Counted from the first letter of the stretch, positions 13,420 through 26,288 are shown. The stretch: DNA of 64,000 nt from Holacanthus passer (GCA_025331565.1 JAFREQ010000040.1:327501-391500); one strand, 5' to 3'. Made by a program: numbers and translations. The notes: generated by a model not told the origin, from the letters alone.

Positions 13420-13491
13420 ATGGCGGAGCGTGACGGCCTCCGGCTGCCGGTCAGGAGCTACAGTCGCTTCTCCTGCCAAAACTACAAAATG
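13420..13491 (+). CDS. nav2: nav2 candidate alternative first coding exon
   Basis: This encodes 24 residues, MAERDGLRLPVRSYSRFSCQ followed by NYKM, and ends at a good donor (ATG|GTAAGA). The start has a favourable context (GCCGGCATGG) and is the first ATG in its frame. The exon ends in phase 0, exactly what the next exon at 20471 (IYTDW...) needs. In mammals several alternative N-termini are known to join this same IYTDW exon. I do not recognise this N-terminus as the canonical mammalian one (which begins MPAILVASK), so that first exon probably lies further upstream. A TATA-like box at 13311 fits transcription starting nearby. Alternatively it is a chance open stretch; the phase, Kozak context, donor and basic, codon-like content argue against that. 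Confidence 0.7.
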
Positions 13492-16400
13492 GTAAGAAAC
13501 CAGAGAGGGAGAGAAAGTTGTAGAGTTCATGGGTTTTTAGGATGAATTTGGCTGCCTACAAGATGATGAAGTAAGAATTTTACTTTGCGGTGATTTGTTA
13601 ATTTTGAAACCTGACCATGAAGCGAACAGATGTTAACACAGTGAAGATAAATTGTTGTATCTACCACAGACCCTAACCCGAGGAGACTTGGGAGTTATGA
13701 AAGACAGAAACTTAAGAGGAAAGGTCAGCTTGAAATAGAAACATCAGGGGCAGAGCCAGAACTCCAGGAGCTGCCAGGAATGATTTGAGCGGCCCCCTGA
13801 CAGCGGCAGGTAACAGACACTGAGCTCAACAAGTGAACGAAAGTCTTCTGCTGGGATTTGGTTCTGCCTCATAAACATGGTCAGAGGAAGAGGCCTTCAT
13901 CTCAGCTGGCTCTGTGCTTGACGTTCAAAGGTAGATTTGAAAGCGCCGTTATCAGAGCAGGTCTTTGTAGACTCTCGGTTCGGTGCCATTACCTGAATTA
14001 TAACGAGAGCTGTTTGAGTCCTGGCTCCCTATGAAAGCTTCTCGTGAGAGATAGCACTTTTATAGCAGCTCTGGTCCTGCTGTGTTCTCTTTATAGTTCT
14101 TGCTCACGTCGGCAGATTAGTTCATAATGGCGTGTTAAGTGCAGAGCTTTTTAGGCTGCTTACTGAACCCTGAAAGTAATAAGGCTAATAGTCCCGAAGT
14201 TATCGACATAATTGTTTTGTGGAACGCCAACGTATGTGAGAACAGTGTGAGACCTGAGGTGTTGTGTGTTACTGTCGTCATGTTAGAAATGTTATGAAAG
14301 ACTTTCAAAACCCACCGGAGGAATAAAAAAATGCACCACGTCAAGCTAAAAAAATACACAGGCCTAATACTGAACATATTGTTGCTGTCACGTGAAAAAT
14401 TAGTGCCTCCTGTTTTTGTTATTTTTAATGAGTTCACCGAAATGAAAAGTTGAAGCGGTCGACAGATTGAGTGTTCATGTGCAAAGAATTGCGGCTATAT
14501 TAAAACAGGAATCTTTAAAATCCCACTGATCATCGTTATGAGTAATAAGTTCCAGTGAGAGTGAAAATGAGTTGAGGAACACAAGAATGTGTTTAATCCA
14601 CTTCTGTCCCACTTGTTTGCTCTTCTTCCCACTTTTTCTTTTTCTTTGACTCTATCTAACTAATTGGCTCCACCACGCTGTGAATCTGTGTGTGCTGCCA
14701 ACAAGCTCCAGAAACCAAACACTTCATTCTAGGTACTAGATTAGAAAATGGTATGATGGCAGGAGGAGGATGGAGGAGACTGACGACAAGAATATCGTTC
14801 AGCTTCTGTTGTGCAGATTGATGTTTGCTATTTATTTGACTAACTGTGAATATTTTTAAATGGGAAATTTGGTGATTGGGAAGGTTTGACAAGCATTCTC
14901 CGTGTTTTTACCATTTTGTTGTAGAAAGAAAAACAGAGATTTGGTATAAAAATCTTTCATCCAGCAGCATTGATGCAAGTGTTCAACATCACTGTCGTGC
15001 TGATCTGCAAGCAGGTTATCACTTAACATGCAATAACTACAACACTGTGAGTCCTGCCTTTCCTCTGTCAGACTGAGCTGCAGAGTTGTATAGAGGTATG
15101 GCAGTATGATGAAGACGAAGAAGAATCACCCTTCGTCATGATATTTCTTGACATTTGCCGAACCCGCACCTGCAGCTGAGCCGTCAAGCCGAAACAGAAA
15201 ACTCACTCTTCACTCATCCCCCTTCAGAAAGTCCCCTTGAACTGAAGGGCACCGGCCCAGCGTGATGCCCCGGCTGCCCTCGCCCTCTCTCCGCCCCGGC
15301 TGACCCGGCGCTGCGGGGATGGCCTGTATGCGTCATGCCCTTCTGTAGGCGGCGCTCTCCAGCCCGGTGACTCAGCAAACCGGGGCAGCGGGGAAGCTGG
15401 ATGTGAGGCAGATCTGTGTGTTTGTGCGAGAGGAAAAAAAAAAGAAAAAGAGGCAGCTGTCTGAGTGAGTGACTCATTGCTGCTCGTCACAGGCTTTGAA
15501 GAAGTGACTCTGTGTCATTTCTGAAGGCTGAAATTGGACTTTATTATGTGAAGTCCAGGCTTTCATGCAACATGTGCTGTGAATCGTTGTTTTTGTGGTC
15601 GGTCTTGTTTCCAAGTTCAGATGAAGGTCACAATGTCAATTTATTCAGTGTTAGAGGGGGCGGCTTCCTGGACAGTAGGCTATTATTTATTATTTTATTT
15701 GCATCTACATGAGTTTCCACAAAGTGTTTGCTGGTCTAAGATCCAAACAAACTGAAAACTATAAATCAACAGATGTTCAGAAATCGCACCATATAAATGA
15801 AACAAGACAAACATGATCTGTCAAAAACGTGATAATAATAATATACACCATATAGACTGAGACTGACTGACCTTCAGTTGTGATATTTACACAATACTGG
15901 TTATTTACATCCATATTGCTGGAGTCATGTATGAAAAGGGCTATAGGTTCTACACTGGTTGAATATGGATGTGATGAGACTTGAATGAAAGTTAGAGCTG
16001 TAATCTCAGAGTCATTGTTTCATCTCAATGTCCCAAAGTTCAAGTTCAAATGAAAGTGTATAACTCTGGACTGCACTGTGGATGGTTACTGTCAGAACCC
16101 AAAAGGATGCAACCTGGGCCCAGATTCTGTTCGTGACAGTGACAAACTCCCAAAGCCTCATGTGAGATTCTCCATAAGGCCCTGACAGTGTGAATGAATC
16201 AGCGTCGTGCTGCTTTCTCTGGTGACGGGAATGTCCCCGACACACGCACCAATTTACAGCTCTTAAAAAGACCATCAATCCCACGAGGACAGGGTCGGGA
16301 TGACTGGGGGTTTCTGGGAACGGAGGGATTTTCCCTCTCGGAAAATGTGTCTGTTGAGCGTCAGACTGGTTTGTATGGATCAGTCAGTCAGTGTTGACAT

Positions 16401-18918
16401 GTGGATGTGAGTGTGGAGTTTGAGATTGTTGTTGTGTGACATGGAGCTTCGTGTCGATATCAACGGGGACATTATCGGTCATATTTCTGGAGTGAGGTCT
16501 TGTTGTGCTTATTATTTATTTGTATATCCTGTTTATGACTGTTAAAGAACATTGGTGGCTTAAATGAATCCGAGCATGCAAATGAATGAATCCAGGTCAC
16601 ACAGAAAAGTACCAGGATGTTACTCTCATTACTCCAACCTTTTACCAAACTGAATCTTATTTTTTTTTTTGGTGCTTTCATCAAATGCCCGATTGTGAGG
16701 AATCTAATTATGTTTTTCTATAAAAGATTTTTTCCATTTCATGAAGCCAAACGGTCAAACTTTAAGCGTGTGCCACACAAGAATTTTGCCAAATTACAAT
16801 ACAATCTAAATTTAGCAAATATTCCTGATTTAGATCAAGAAACATCTCATCACAAATTAATTTTGTTTATTCAGTGCCAACGTTTGACAGGTTCTCATGC
16901 TCCATGCTTCAAACACTTTTCACTTGGTACAGTAAAACCATTGATGTTTAATAGTCAGCTCGACACAGAAACGGCTTGAAATTAAACCTACTTCCTTCTT
17001 CCTTTGCATCGACTGTCCCGTGATACCACTTAGCCTGTGTGTCGCTCTCTTATCCATTCACTGAATTCAATTTCTGATATAATGACAACATCAATTCATC
17101 AGTCGCTTAGAACCCTGCAGAGTTCTGATTTAAATTTCTATTCAATATGCAGAGTGGTTTCCTCTGATATAGAGACCAGGCTGAAGTCTGATAGATATTG
17201 AGTCAATATGGAGTCAGTGCTGATCTTCACTAACCAGCAGCTTATTAAAACGTCTGAGATCAGATCCCTGCTTCTCATCAGCCCCCTCTCTCCTTCTGTC
17301 TTTGACCTTTTCAAGCAATTGTCAGATCACAGAAGCAACAACAAACGTGTGGTTAAACACATGATCCAGATTAATGCATTCAGTTATTAACATGGTCTTT
17401 GATTTACAGACATCTGACTGTAGCATTTGGTCTGTGGTGGGATGGAGCTCAGTGCAAGTTATGAATCACTGGGGATCAGCAATGGTTTCAAGTAATTCAT
17501 TCCTTATGTTTTGCGTCCACATGTTGGGCATCTTGTTGTGCCGCCTTCATGTCAATCAAGTCTTAGTCTAAATGTACGCTTTGTAAAAAAATGTACCAGC
17601 TTTTTGAAATATGACATGAGAGTTGAAAACAAAGCTTCATTAATTGATGTTTTTGGCCACTAGTGGGCAGAAAAACACCACACACACATTGTCACATTAA
17701 TCCTTGGAAGGTTGTTAACAATCTTATCGAACAGCTGCCTGGTTACACATCTCAGAGACACAGAGCAACACACATATTCATATAGAGTCGTGTTTCTATT
17801 TGACCGATGAATGTGAGCTCAATTTTTACTCTCCTTTCATCTCTGTTTGAGTCTCCACCAACTGGATGCTTTATCTAACGTCTGTGCAGTTTCTCTGTAG
17901 GTCACTAACGAACATGTGTCACACCTGGATGTTTCCTCTTCAGACTTACCTCACATGTAAAGTTTTGACCTGGTGTTTTTTTGACGACATCAGAGACTGT
18001 GTTTTGAAAAGTTTCATTTTCAGGACTTAAAAGCAACATGTTGTGACTTGCCCACTTCCCCTTTTCCTCCCTCCCGTGCCCCCCCATTTGCCCCCAGGCT
18101 CTTTGACCCCCCCTGTGGTTTCTACCTCTGTGACTGACAGCTACCCATTTCACCTGGATTTTAATAACACTCCACACCCCTCAATTTACCTGCCCGAGAG
18201 CACTTCAAAGAAAGCTCAGACACACACAAAAGCTCCCGAACGCTGCACTTCCTTTTCTCCGTGACCAGCTGAGAGTGTGAATTGAAAGGATAGAGCCTAA
18301 TCCTGCTGCTGGGAGGCTTTCTTAAGCTCCGTGTGTCACTCAAGAGTCTGTCTTTAACTGTGCATTTGTGTTCGGGTATGCAGCCTCTGTGATTTAAACG
18401 TCGCTCAGAGGCTCTTTGTGTTTAATGTGCGGCCGCGCGCTCTCGTAAACCTCGTCCATCTGAGCTCGAAGATGAGTGTATATATGTGTGTGTGTGTGTG
18501 TCTTTGAAGTGCTCACACCTGTTGTAAGCCATCATGAGAGCAGTGATTCATCCGATGAGCAGCGCGGCAGAAAAGCTCCAGGTCTGTTTACAGTGCAAAC
18601 ACAAAAGGAACAAGGGTCACGACCGTGTCTCACACCTCAGCGTGAACGCTGTGCGTCCGCGCCTGTGCTGCGGTTCGACCTGAACAATGATGGGCTGCAC
18701 TCATACATGCACTTGAATTTCACTCTGTTGAGAGAAGACGCTTGAGTTTGTTTACGTGCACATAAGAAACCAGGAGAAACTGGATCAGTCCTGATGTTAC
18801 TGCTGGGCCATGGCACACTTATTTTTAGAGGCTTGTGAGTGAGTGGAGAGTTACAGGGAAAATATGCCTGAATGTCACAAATCTGCTCAGTTGTGGAAAC
18901 AGACGTGTTCAGACTAAT
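13492..18918. other. nav2: nav2 intron after the 13420 exon, proximal part
   Basis: The intron opens with GTAAGA. A GC-rich patch occurs at about 15170-15400. A short TG run with TATA is at 18478-18501. No additional exon could be supported. Confidence 0.6.
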
Positions 18919-18968
18919 AGATTCTACTTTCAGCTGCTGGATTTTTGAATATAAGGATGCATCACAAT

Positions 18969-19235
18969 TAGGGCTGCAACTAACGGTTATTTTCATTATC
19001 AGTTCATCTGCAGATTATTTTCATGATTAATTGTTTAGTCCAGTGAGTCCAAAGTGACGTCTTCTGGTAACTTCTTTTGTCCAACCAACAGTCCAACACC
19101 CAAAGACTCTTCATTTACTATCATGAATGACAAAGAAAAACAGCAAATTGCTAACTTTTAAGAAGCTGGAATTCGCAAATTTTTGACATTTTTTCTTGGT
19201 TTTTTCAATTATGGTTAATGGCCGTTGCAGCCCTA
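18969..19235 (+). mobile_element. hAT-like non-autonomous DNA transposon with 8-bp target duplication
   Basis: The ends are the inverted repeats TAGGGCTGCAAC and GTTGCAGCCCTA. They are flanked by ATCACAAT (18961-18968) and ATCACTAT (19236-19243), a 7/8 match of the length typical of hAT insertions. The interior is AT-rich with GATTAATTG-type motifs and no open frame. Related fragments occur elsewhere in the window. Confidence 0.75.
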
Positions 19236-19243
19236 ATCACTAT

Positions 19244-19278
19244 GATAGATAGATAGGTAGATAGATAGATAGATAGAT
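19244..19278. repeat. (GATA)n microsatellite
   Basis: GATA tetranucleotide run, with one GGTA interruption, at the junction of the local duplication described in the findings. Confidence 0.95.
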
Positions 19279-19339
19279 TCTACTGTCAGTTTTATTCTGC
19301 GTCTGGATTTCTGGATTTTTTGAAAATAACGTTAATGCT

Positions 19340-19529
19340 AAGTTATTTTCATGACTGATTAATCTGCAGATTATTTTCATGATTTATTGTTTAGTCCTAA
19401 GTGACATCTCACAACCCCTTCTTTTGTCCAACCAACAGCCCAAAGATCCCTGATTGGACATTTTTTCTTGATAAATGGCTGAACCAATAAATCAATAATT
19501 GATTAATCAACTAATGGTTGCAGCTCTAA
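19340..19529 (+). mobile_element. second, 5'-truncated copy of the hAT-like element
   Basis: Shares CTGCAGATTATTTTCATGAT, TTGTTTAGTCC and TTCTTTTGTCCAACCAACAG with the copy at 18969 and ends in GTTGCAGCTCTA. It lies about 356 bases downstream of the first copy, along with shared flanking sequence, so it probably arose by tandem duplication rather than a second insertion. Confidence 0.65.
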
Positions 19530-20470
19530 TCGCCATGAGTAATGAATATATGTTTTATTCCACCACACTTTCTCTTCATGCACTTGTGATAAACTGTAAA
19601 CCTGCTAACATCAGACTTCCTGTTTACATGACAGAAAAAAAATCAGACAGCCGACAAAACCTGGTTACTTAAACTTACTGACTGTCTTTGCTCTTGTCAT
19701 CTTTTTCACCAGACTGGTAAAACAGCTTTAGGGTTTGTGTGAAAACCAGAGTGAGACGTAGAGGGAGAGGCGTCTTTATTTAGCAGCACATGTTTCAGAT
19801 CCCTGCGGGGGTGAACCTGCTCTGAAGTTACACAGTTTACAGACAGGACGAGTGATGCTGCAAATCAAGACGCGTTCAGGAGGTATCGGACTCAAAAATA
19901 ACTTCTCCTTTATTAGGAATAATTTTCTCTCCTCAACCTTTGTGTGCCTCTTTTTTTTAGCTCACCAGAAATGGAAACTCACTTCTCCTGATGAGAGAGA
20001 GGGAGTGAAAGAGAAAGAGTTTGGCGACTAATTATGAAGGAAGCTATTCAGATTATTCAGATGCTTGCTCTGCCCCCCTCCTCTCCTCCCCCCTCCGGGC
20101 AGTGAAGGGTCTTTTCTGTCCCCAGAGAGTGATGTCAGCACGGCCCATTGAAAACAGCCGCCGTGCGCTCTGAGATGAATGCCCTGGCTGAGCACAATGG
20201 CCCCAATTTGAATACCACGCGGATATATGCCAGATCGGAGCCCCAACAAAAGAAAGAGGGCTACTCTGCTCCCATTCAACCATGTTGTTATTTTATTAGA
20301 GTCGTAAATTTGCTTCAACCATTTATACCTTTTGTAGTTTTCAAGTGTTTATGGAGTTTGAAACACGTGGATGACCCGACGGGGGCTGCCCCTGTTTTGG
20401 ACTGGATTTTTTTTGTTACTTTCGTCGGCTCGTATCTGAACGTCGTGGTTGTGTTTGTGTCTGACCGCAG
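19530..20470. other. nav2: distal intron before the CH exon
   Basis: About 20040-20300 is less AT-rich, with sharp motifs (CCATTGAAAACAGCCG, GGCCCCAATTTGAATACCAC) that look constrained. Possible intronic enhancer, by composition only. The splice acceptor for 20471 is GTCTGACCGCAG. Confidence 0.4.
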
Positions 20471-20588
20471 ATCTACACGGACTGGGCCAACCACTACCTT
20501 GCCAAGTCAGGACACAAGCGTCTGATCAAGGACCTGCAAACGGACGTCACGGACGGAGTGCTGCTGGCCGAGATCATCCAGGTTGTAG
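20471..20588 (+). CDS. nav2: nav2 exon: calponin-homology domain, first part
   Basis: The exon encodes IYTDWANHYLAKSGHKRLIK, then DLQTDVTDGVLLAEIIQVV and the first base of the next codon (phase 0 to 1). It is the opening half of the CH domain (about residues 25-63 counting from the 13420 start), containing the conserved tryptophan of helix 1 and the DGVLLAEIIQ helix. CH domains usually bind actin or cytoskeletal partners; single CH domains as in NAV2/NAV3 are thought to be regulatory rather than strong actin binders. The borders are ACCGCAG|ATC and GTAG|GTAAGG. It differs from the mammalian exon at only one visible position (QTDV for QQDV), so orthology is secure. It is the common acceptor for the alternative first exons. 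Confidence 0.97.
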
Positions 20589-23205
20589 GTAAGGAAAGCA
20601 CACATTTGTTTCCAGAATGTGTAAGAGGAAGCCAGAGCCGATCATGTGGTTGCTGCTTACTTCATTTGTTACTTTCAAAGACACGACCAACCTTTACTAA
20701 ACAAATGGAGGCAACCTTTTACAAAAGAGGGACATCGTCATCAAATAACAAGCTTTTCTTTTGCAGGACAGTTTATATTACGGCCTGAAACCTTTCATCT
20801 GGTGTAATAATGTCAACTTCAGTCTGAGTCATGCAAAGAGTTTATTAACTCCTGCACAATTTAATACATTTCTTCCAGAAGTTAAAATCCTTTTCCAGCT
20901 CAGAGGCTCATGAAAAAAGTTTCTCGTCTGTGGTGAGATTTAAAGTCCTTTACTATGAATGACTTGTGCATTTCTTACTGAAAGTTATTGACTAACAGAA
21001 ATATGCTATAATATATAAGAACACAAAACAAGGAAATAAAATCAGAGAATCCCGTAAAAATTGTGCTGAGTTACCTGTAAAGTGTCTTCTACTTTATCTG
21101 AATTACAGTCTGACACTTACTGGTGAAATATGTTTATCAGTCTTTCAGAATCTCATTTTCACATTGACCAACATGCATTTTAAAACTGATTCATTTGTGT
21201 TTTCATGAAGGTAAATGAAGTTTGTAATTCTTAGAAGTCAAACAGCGAGCTCATGTGACAGCACAGATATGACGACATTCGACCCGGTGTGAGTCGTTAA
21301 ACTGGGCTGCTCCTCTGCGTTTTTGACCCCTCGCGCTCGTCTGTGTCATTGTCAATCTCGTCATTTCGTCTGGCCGCCCTCAGCCTGTCATTTCATCGGC
21401 CTCCAGCCCCGAGGCTGAAGCAGGCCGTCACCAGCTGACCGGTGACTCAGCATGTCGCTGACTCTCTCTCTCAGCTCTTGGCTTCCAGCTCTCCCCCCAC
21501 GTGTCTGACCCAGATTTACACTTCCTTTACTACGTACAGCGTCGACGTGCACAGAGAGGAGACTCACTGTTCTCATACTGTAGCTGTTGCATGTGATGCT
21601 TTTCTGAGAGTTAGCTCGGGATGCAGTCATCAGAGTGCGGTTTATACACTGGATATGTGAAATGTATGTACAGCTCAAGCTTGAAGGCCTCGTCCTCCCA
21701 CGACATAACTTTCTGCACCGGCTCCAGCTTCCTGCTGTGATGATTCCAGCTTCAAGTACAGCAACTTTTAATCCTGCACACCTGAATGAAGACTGTGAAT
21801 GAACTAAACTCTGGTCCCTTTCCTGAAATACTCCCAGGAGCTAAACCCAGGAACTAAAAGTTATGTAAGTGCGTTTGCACATCATGAGAAAAGAAAACTC
21901 TTTTGTTTCCTACTCTCATGATACAATGATGCTGGAAAGGAGACGTAAAGATGTGGACAGGGAGAATGAAAATGACAGCGATATCCACATGTCTGCAAAA
22001 CATCAAAGTTCTACTGATTGTTTTTTAGTTATTTTTGTGCTTTAACATGGATTAATGTTCTATACTTCACCGATGCTGAACCTGATTATTTCTGGAGCAT
22101 CAGAACCTTCCTCCTCCTGATTGAAGACTTTTTTTGGGGGGTTCAGGAGCTTAAAGCTAAATTAGTTTAAATAGTCAAACTGCAGGTAAAGTTCCTGAGG
22201 TCCCTAAAAAGGTTTCTGTATCCCTGAAGATGTGCCTGTGAAAATGAAACTTCCTGTTGTCGAAAAGAGTCAGAACATCATCCCCGTCATCCAGGATCGA
22301 CCAACATGAAAACACAAACCCGAGCGCTCCTGCTCCGCTCTGCCTTCCCGCCTGCTGCCTCCTGTCCACCGGGAAACCCTCACAACACACAATCTCTGGT
22401 GAAACCGGAGCGGCCTGCCGGTGTCGGAGCAGCCACACTGGGACCGGATGTGGCACCTGTTTAGCTTTGTAGACCAACTCGCACTCAAGGTCAGCATTTT
22501 GGAAGAGAGGACCCTCCAGATCGAGGTCATCTGCAAAGTTATGAACTGACCTTGAGGGAACTGTGAGGATAATCTGTCCAGCCCATTCGACATTTTAAGA
22601 TAGCCAGTCTTGGAGAATGTTTTTTTTTTTTATTTCGTTTGTTTTCATTTGTTTATTCTGCTTGTTGCTGTCTCTCGCCCGTCTCTCGCCCGTCTCACCA
22701 CACTGTGTCATTTTTCAAGCAGCACACAAACCATAGCCAGCAGTGGTGTTGAATCATGGATCATTTCACACATGTTTTTAGGCTATTTTTATAAGTATGG
22801 GATGATTTTTGACATGTTTTTGCTAATATGATATACAACATACAAAGTTTGCCAGGAATCATTGAAACCTCTAAAATCTCTTCCACACTTTATTTTATTG
22901 ATGTCGCAGTAAAAAGAGGAAAAAAAAGAAGCTACAACTATCTTCAGCTCTTCTTGCATTTTTTTATATATATATTTTACAATGAAAAGTTATTTTGCAG
23001 AAAAAAACAAAGTGAACACATGAACACATCTAATTTAACATCAATACATCTGATTATTGGTGATTTGCATTTAGTTACTTTTATGAAACGTTTCTGCCGT
23101 TACCAAGTCATTAGATCTTCCTTTTTTTTAAGAAACTATAGAGGAGATAAAACCATCATCATCAAAATCATTGTTTGCTTCACTATCAGCTTAATGTACA
23201 GCAAG

Positions 23206-23236
23206 ATATAAGATAAGATAAGATAAGATAAGATAT
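23206..23236 (-). repeat. (AGATA)n, LINE-tail-like, reverse orientation
   Basis: Five-base AGATA units then TTCCTTTAT. Read on the other strand this is ATAAAGGAATATCTTATCTT, the familiar 3' tail of fish L2-type retrotransposons. Only the tail is evident. Confidence 0.5.
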
Positions 23237-23548
23237 TCCTTTATATAGCTTATAGATAGAGATTTTATAGCTATGGATCCCAACCTGACTTAAACTTAAA
23301 TCAGTTGATAACACAATACTCAAACTTTGTTTTAAGGCGTCACAATCCAAAGGTTGAGCACCACTGTTTTGAAGTATATTCTCTCAGAGTAGGTGGAGCA
23401 GTGCGTGGTCCTGAGGTGGAGCTGCACTGTGGGCCCCACCGAGCCTCCTGACGCAGGAGGCCGTGCTGTTGGCACAGTTGTCAGCTGTGAGCCGACGGCC
23501 GTGTCTCAGCTGCTGTGGGCTGGGCCTCTAATAGACGGGAGGAATCCT

Positions 23549-23554
<6 letters not shown>

Positions 23555-23579
<25 letters not shown>
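23555..23579. repeat. (CA)n microsatellite
   Basis: Pure CA dinucleotide run of about 12 units in nav2 intron 2. Confidence 0.95.
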
Positions 23580-23912
23580 GCCCCCTTTGAAAAAAGCCAG
23601 CACCACACACATCTCGGTCGGGCCCCCAGTGGCCCCGTTCCCATTTGCTGTGACCAGATAGTGTTTCATGTCTCAACGGGAGGGAAGAGGAGGAGGAGGT
23701 GGGGGGGTCAGAGTCACCAGCATGAACACCTCTGCTCTCCTCAGTCAGCCAGCAACTGTCTGGGACACACACACACACACATACACACAGAAGGATCTCC
23801 AGTGGAAATAACAGAGAGGATTACACCAACCAAACACGCCTGAAAGGAGTTTTCATTCTCTCTTCTTTTATCTCTCTGTCTCTGCCTCCTCTGTCTTTCT
23901 GTCCCTCCTCAG

Positions 23913-23965
23913 CCAATGAGAAGATTGACGATATCAATGGCTGTCCCAAGAGCCGTTCTCAGATG
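23913..23965 (+). CDS. nav2: nav2 exon: calponin-homology domain, second part
   Basis: This is a 53-nt exon (phase 1 to 0) completing an alanine and encoding NEKIDDINGCPKSRSQM, the middle of the CH domain (about residues 64-81). Mammalian NAV2 reads NEKIEDINGCPKNRSQM here, with conservative changes only. The acceptor CCTCCTCAG|CC sits behind a long pyrimidine tract (TCTCTGTCTCTGCCTCC...), and the donor is ATG|GTGAGT. The exon is too short to stand out as an open frame on its own and was found by looking for the continuation of IIQVVA. Skipping it would shift the frame and destroy the CH domain, so it should be constitutive. Confidence 0.95.
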
Positions 23966-25531
23966 GTGAGTGACCTTCTAACTTTGGCAGAACACTGCGA
24001 TATTTACCTCTGTGTGTGTGTGTGTGTGTGAAGTAACACGCCTCTTTGATGTCCCATGTCACCGCCTCGCTGGGAGCTGCGGTGCACGAGTCGCTGGTGA
24101 ACAGTTGTAGATGGGAACGGTTAGTCCATTTATTTTTACTTTTGTGGTCTTGCGGGCTGCCGTCCGTGAAACCTCTGGCTCAGACTTCTGGCAGTTGGCG
24201 CTCAGTTGAAAGCATCACAGGCTTTTGGTTTTGGGGCCAGTTTCGCCTCATCTTATTACACTTGCAAAGCATCGCTCTCATCCCCAGGAGTGAAAGCAGG
24301 CAGGGAGCATCGGCGCTGATGACAAAGAAAATGTTTACTGTGATGTGATTTTGTCCCCAGTGACATTTAGCAGATATGTAAGTGGGACTTCCTTTGTAGC
24401 TCTGCTGGTGGTGATTTCGGTGTTTCCACAGTTCTGTGTTCTCTGTGGGAAACGAGCCGGCCGTGCCCGGGGCAGGGCCGCCCTCGGCTCAGTGTGAAGG
24501 GTCGTAAATTGGGCCAGTGTGCCAGCTGAGGGGGCTATTTCTGGCCACCAGCCAGACGAGTGAAGCCTCTCAAAGCACCAGAGATACACACCCGTAGTTA
24601 ACAACTGAGGAGGAGGTGGAAGCACAGCTGATCCCTGAACCCTCCTTCATTACCCACATGCACCCATATGACTATACTTAAGTCCTGTTTCTAGTGCTTT
24701 TAGCATTATGTCGTGGTCTGTTTTCATGTTTTTGCTGGGGGCCTGTTTCTTAATTTATCACGGCTGAAAATATAGAGCTGGGGCCTGTAACCACAAACCA
24801 TTTAGTCCGACTCTCTTTGGACTGCTTCACTGAACATTGGTCTGGTTATGAACTGCTGGTGTTTTCTTCTCCGGCTACAACAGCGTTCATTACATAAGCG
24901 TCATCATCAGAATCATGAATTAATTAGTTAATGTGAGAAGAGATACCCACGGGAAAATTTGGCAATAGCGACAACAAAAACTGACGTCGGTGCCAAAACT
25001 GATTTTTTTTATTATGAATGTGTGATGCATATAAATAGGTTAAAAGTAAATGTGTTTCTTTATGCCTGATGAGGTCTATTTGACTGAAATGTTGCATTTA
25101 TAATTTGCAAGGAGCTAATTACCAGCATGTGGATTATTTTCATAACAAAGTTTTTCATTCCAGTTATCACAAAGTCGCCTCCTGTTTTTCTGGAATTAAA
25201 TCATCAGATTATAAACCCAAATCCATCCATCTCATTACATTTTGCTCGTTTTTCCTCTTCATGTGTCTCAGTTTGATTATTAATTTTTCACTGCAGAAAT
25301 GTACTAACTCACACTTGAATATGGCTCACCCCGCTCTGTCCTCCCCGTCCCCCTCACTATCAATTAGGCCGGGCCCATTTAGCGCTGATTACGCCCCCCA
25401 GTCGCCTGTAATTGAGCGTTTTGCTCTCTTTGCTCTCAGCGTCTGGGCGTCTCTTATCGACATCCTGTGCAACCTCTGTGACACTGAGCCCGCTGTCATC
25501 TGCAAACACAGCACGACATTAAATAACGTCT

Positions 25532-25568
25532 GCAATCTTCTTGTCTTTAAAAAAGACAAGAAGATTGC
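25532..25568. repeat. perfect 17-bp inverted repeat with 3-nt loop
   Basis: GCAATCTTCTTGTCTTT, AAA, then AAAGACAAGAAGATTGC. Every base of the two arms pairs. Confidence 0.9.
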
Positions 25569-26256
25569 TGGATACTTCTGAGACAAATCGAGTGGTTCCA
25601 AATATCGAATATATCTCTGATTATGTCCTGAATGTTCAGATGGTGTGAGTCAGTCAAGAGGAAGACAAAAAGTGTTTTGTTTTCAAGCATTGTGATATTG
25701 TTTCCTGTCAAAATCAGCTTTTATTTTGCGCTGGATGAGCTCAGATGTTGCAGTTTGTGTGTGTGTGAGAGAGTATTTTTGGATCAGTGAGCATAATCTC
25801 AGTAGGTTTGTCAGCTTAAAACTGAATCTGAAGCACTCAAGCAGCGCTGAGGGCAGGTGCAGCCGCAGTCATTATGCAAATGTCTGCTTTGTGTGTGTTG
25901 TGCTACTGTCAAAACAAACACACACAAACACACACAGGTCCTGAGAGTTTGCTTGGCAGCTGGGTGGAGGAGGACGACAGCCCACTTTTACTGCACTTTA
26001 TTTCATTGCTTTCATCCCCCGAAGCCTCCAAAGCTGCTGCCAATTACCACCACTTAACTTAACCTCCGTCTCTAAACGAATAAACATGGAAATCAGCTCC
26101 ATTAATGGAATAAACTGTGGAACTCTCACCTCGCACTCACGCTAGCTGATTAGCATGTGGCTAACTGGGCCGGAGTCGAGAGGCTGTTTTTACAACTGTC
26201 ACACCCTCGTTAAACGGACCCCCATCGACGGGTCATCGCTTTGCCACCCAGTCAGG

Positions 26257-26288
<32 letters not shown>

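Larger units (their letters stand above)
20589..23912. other. nav2: nav2 intron between CH exons 20471 and 23913
   Basis: Contains an AAGAT/AGATA tract (23206-23235) followed by ATTCCTTTAT, the reverse complement of a typical fish LINE tail, plus (CA)n at 23555-23579 and (AC)n at 23765-23789. No extra exon supported. Confidence 0.6.
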
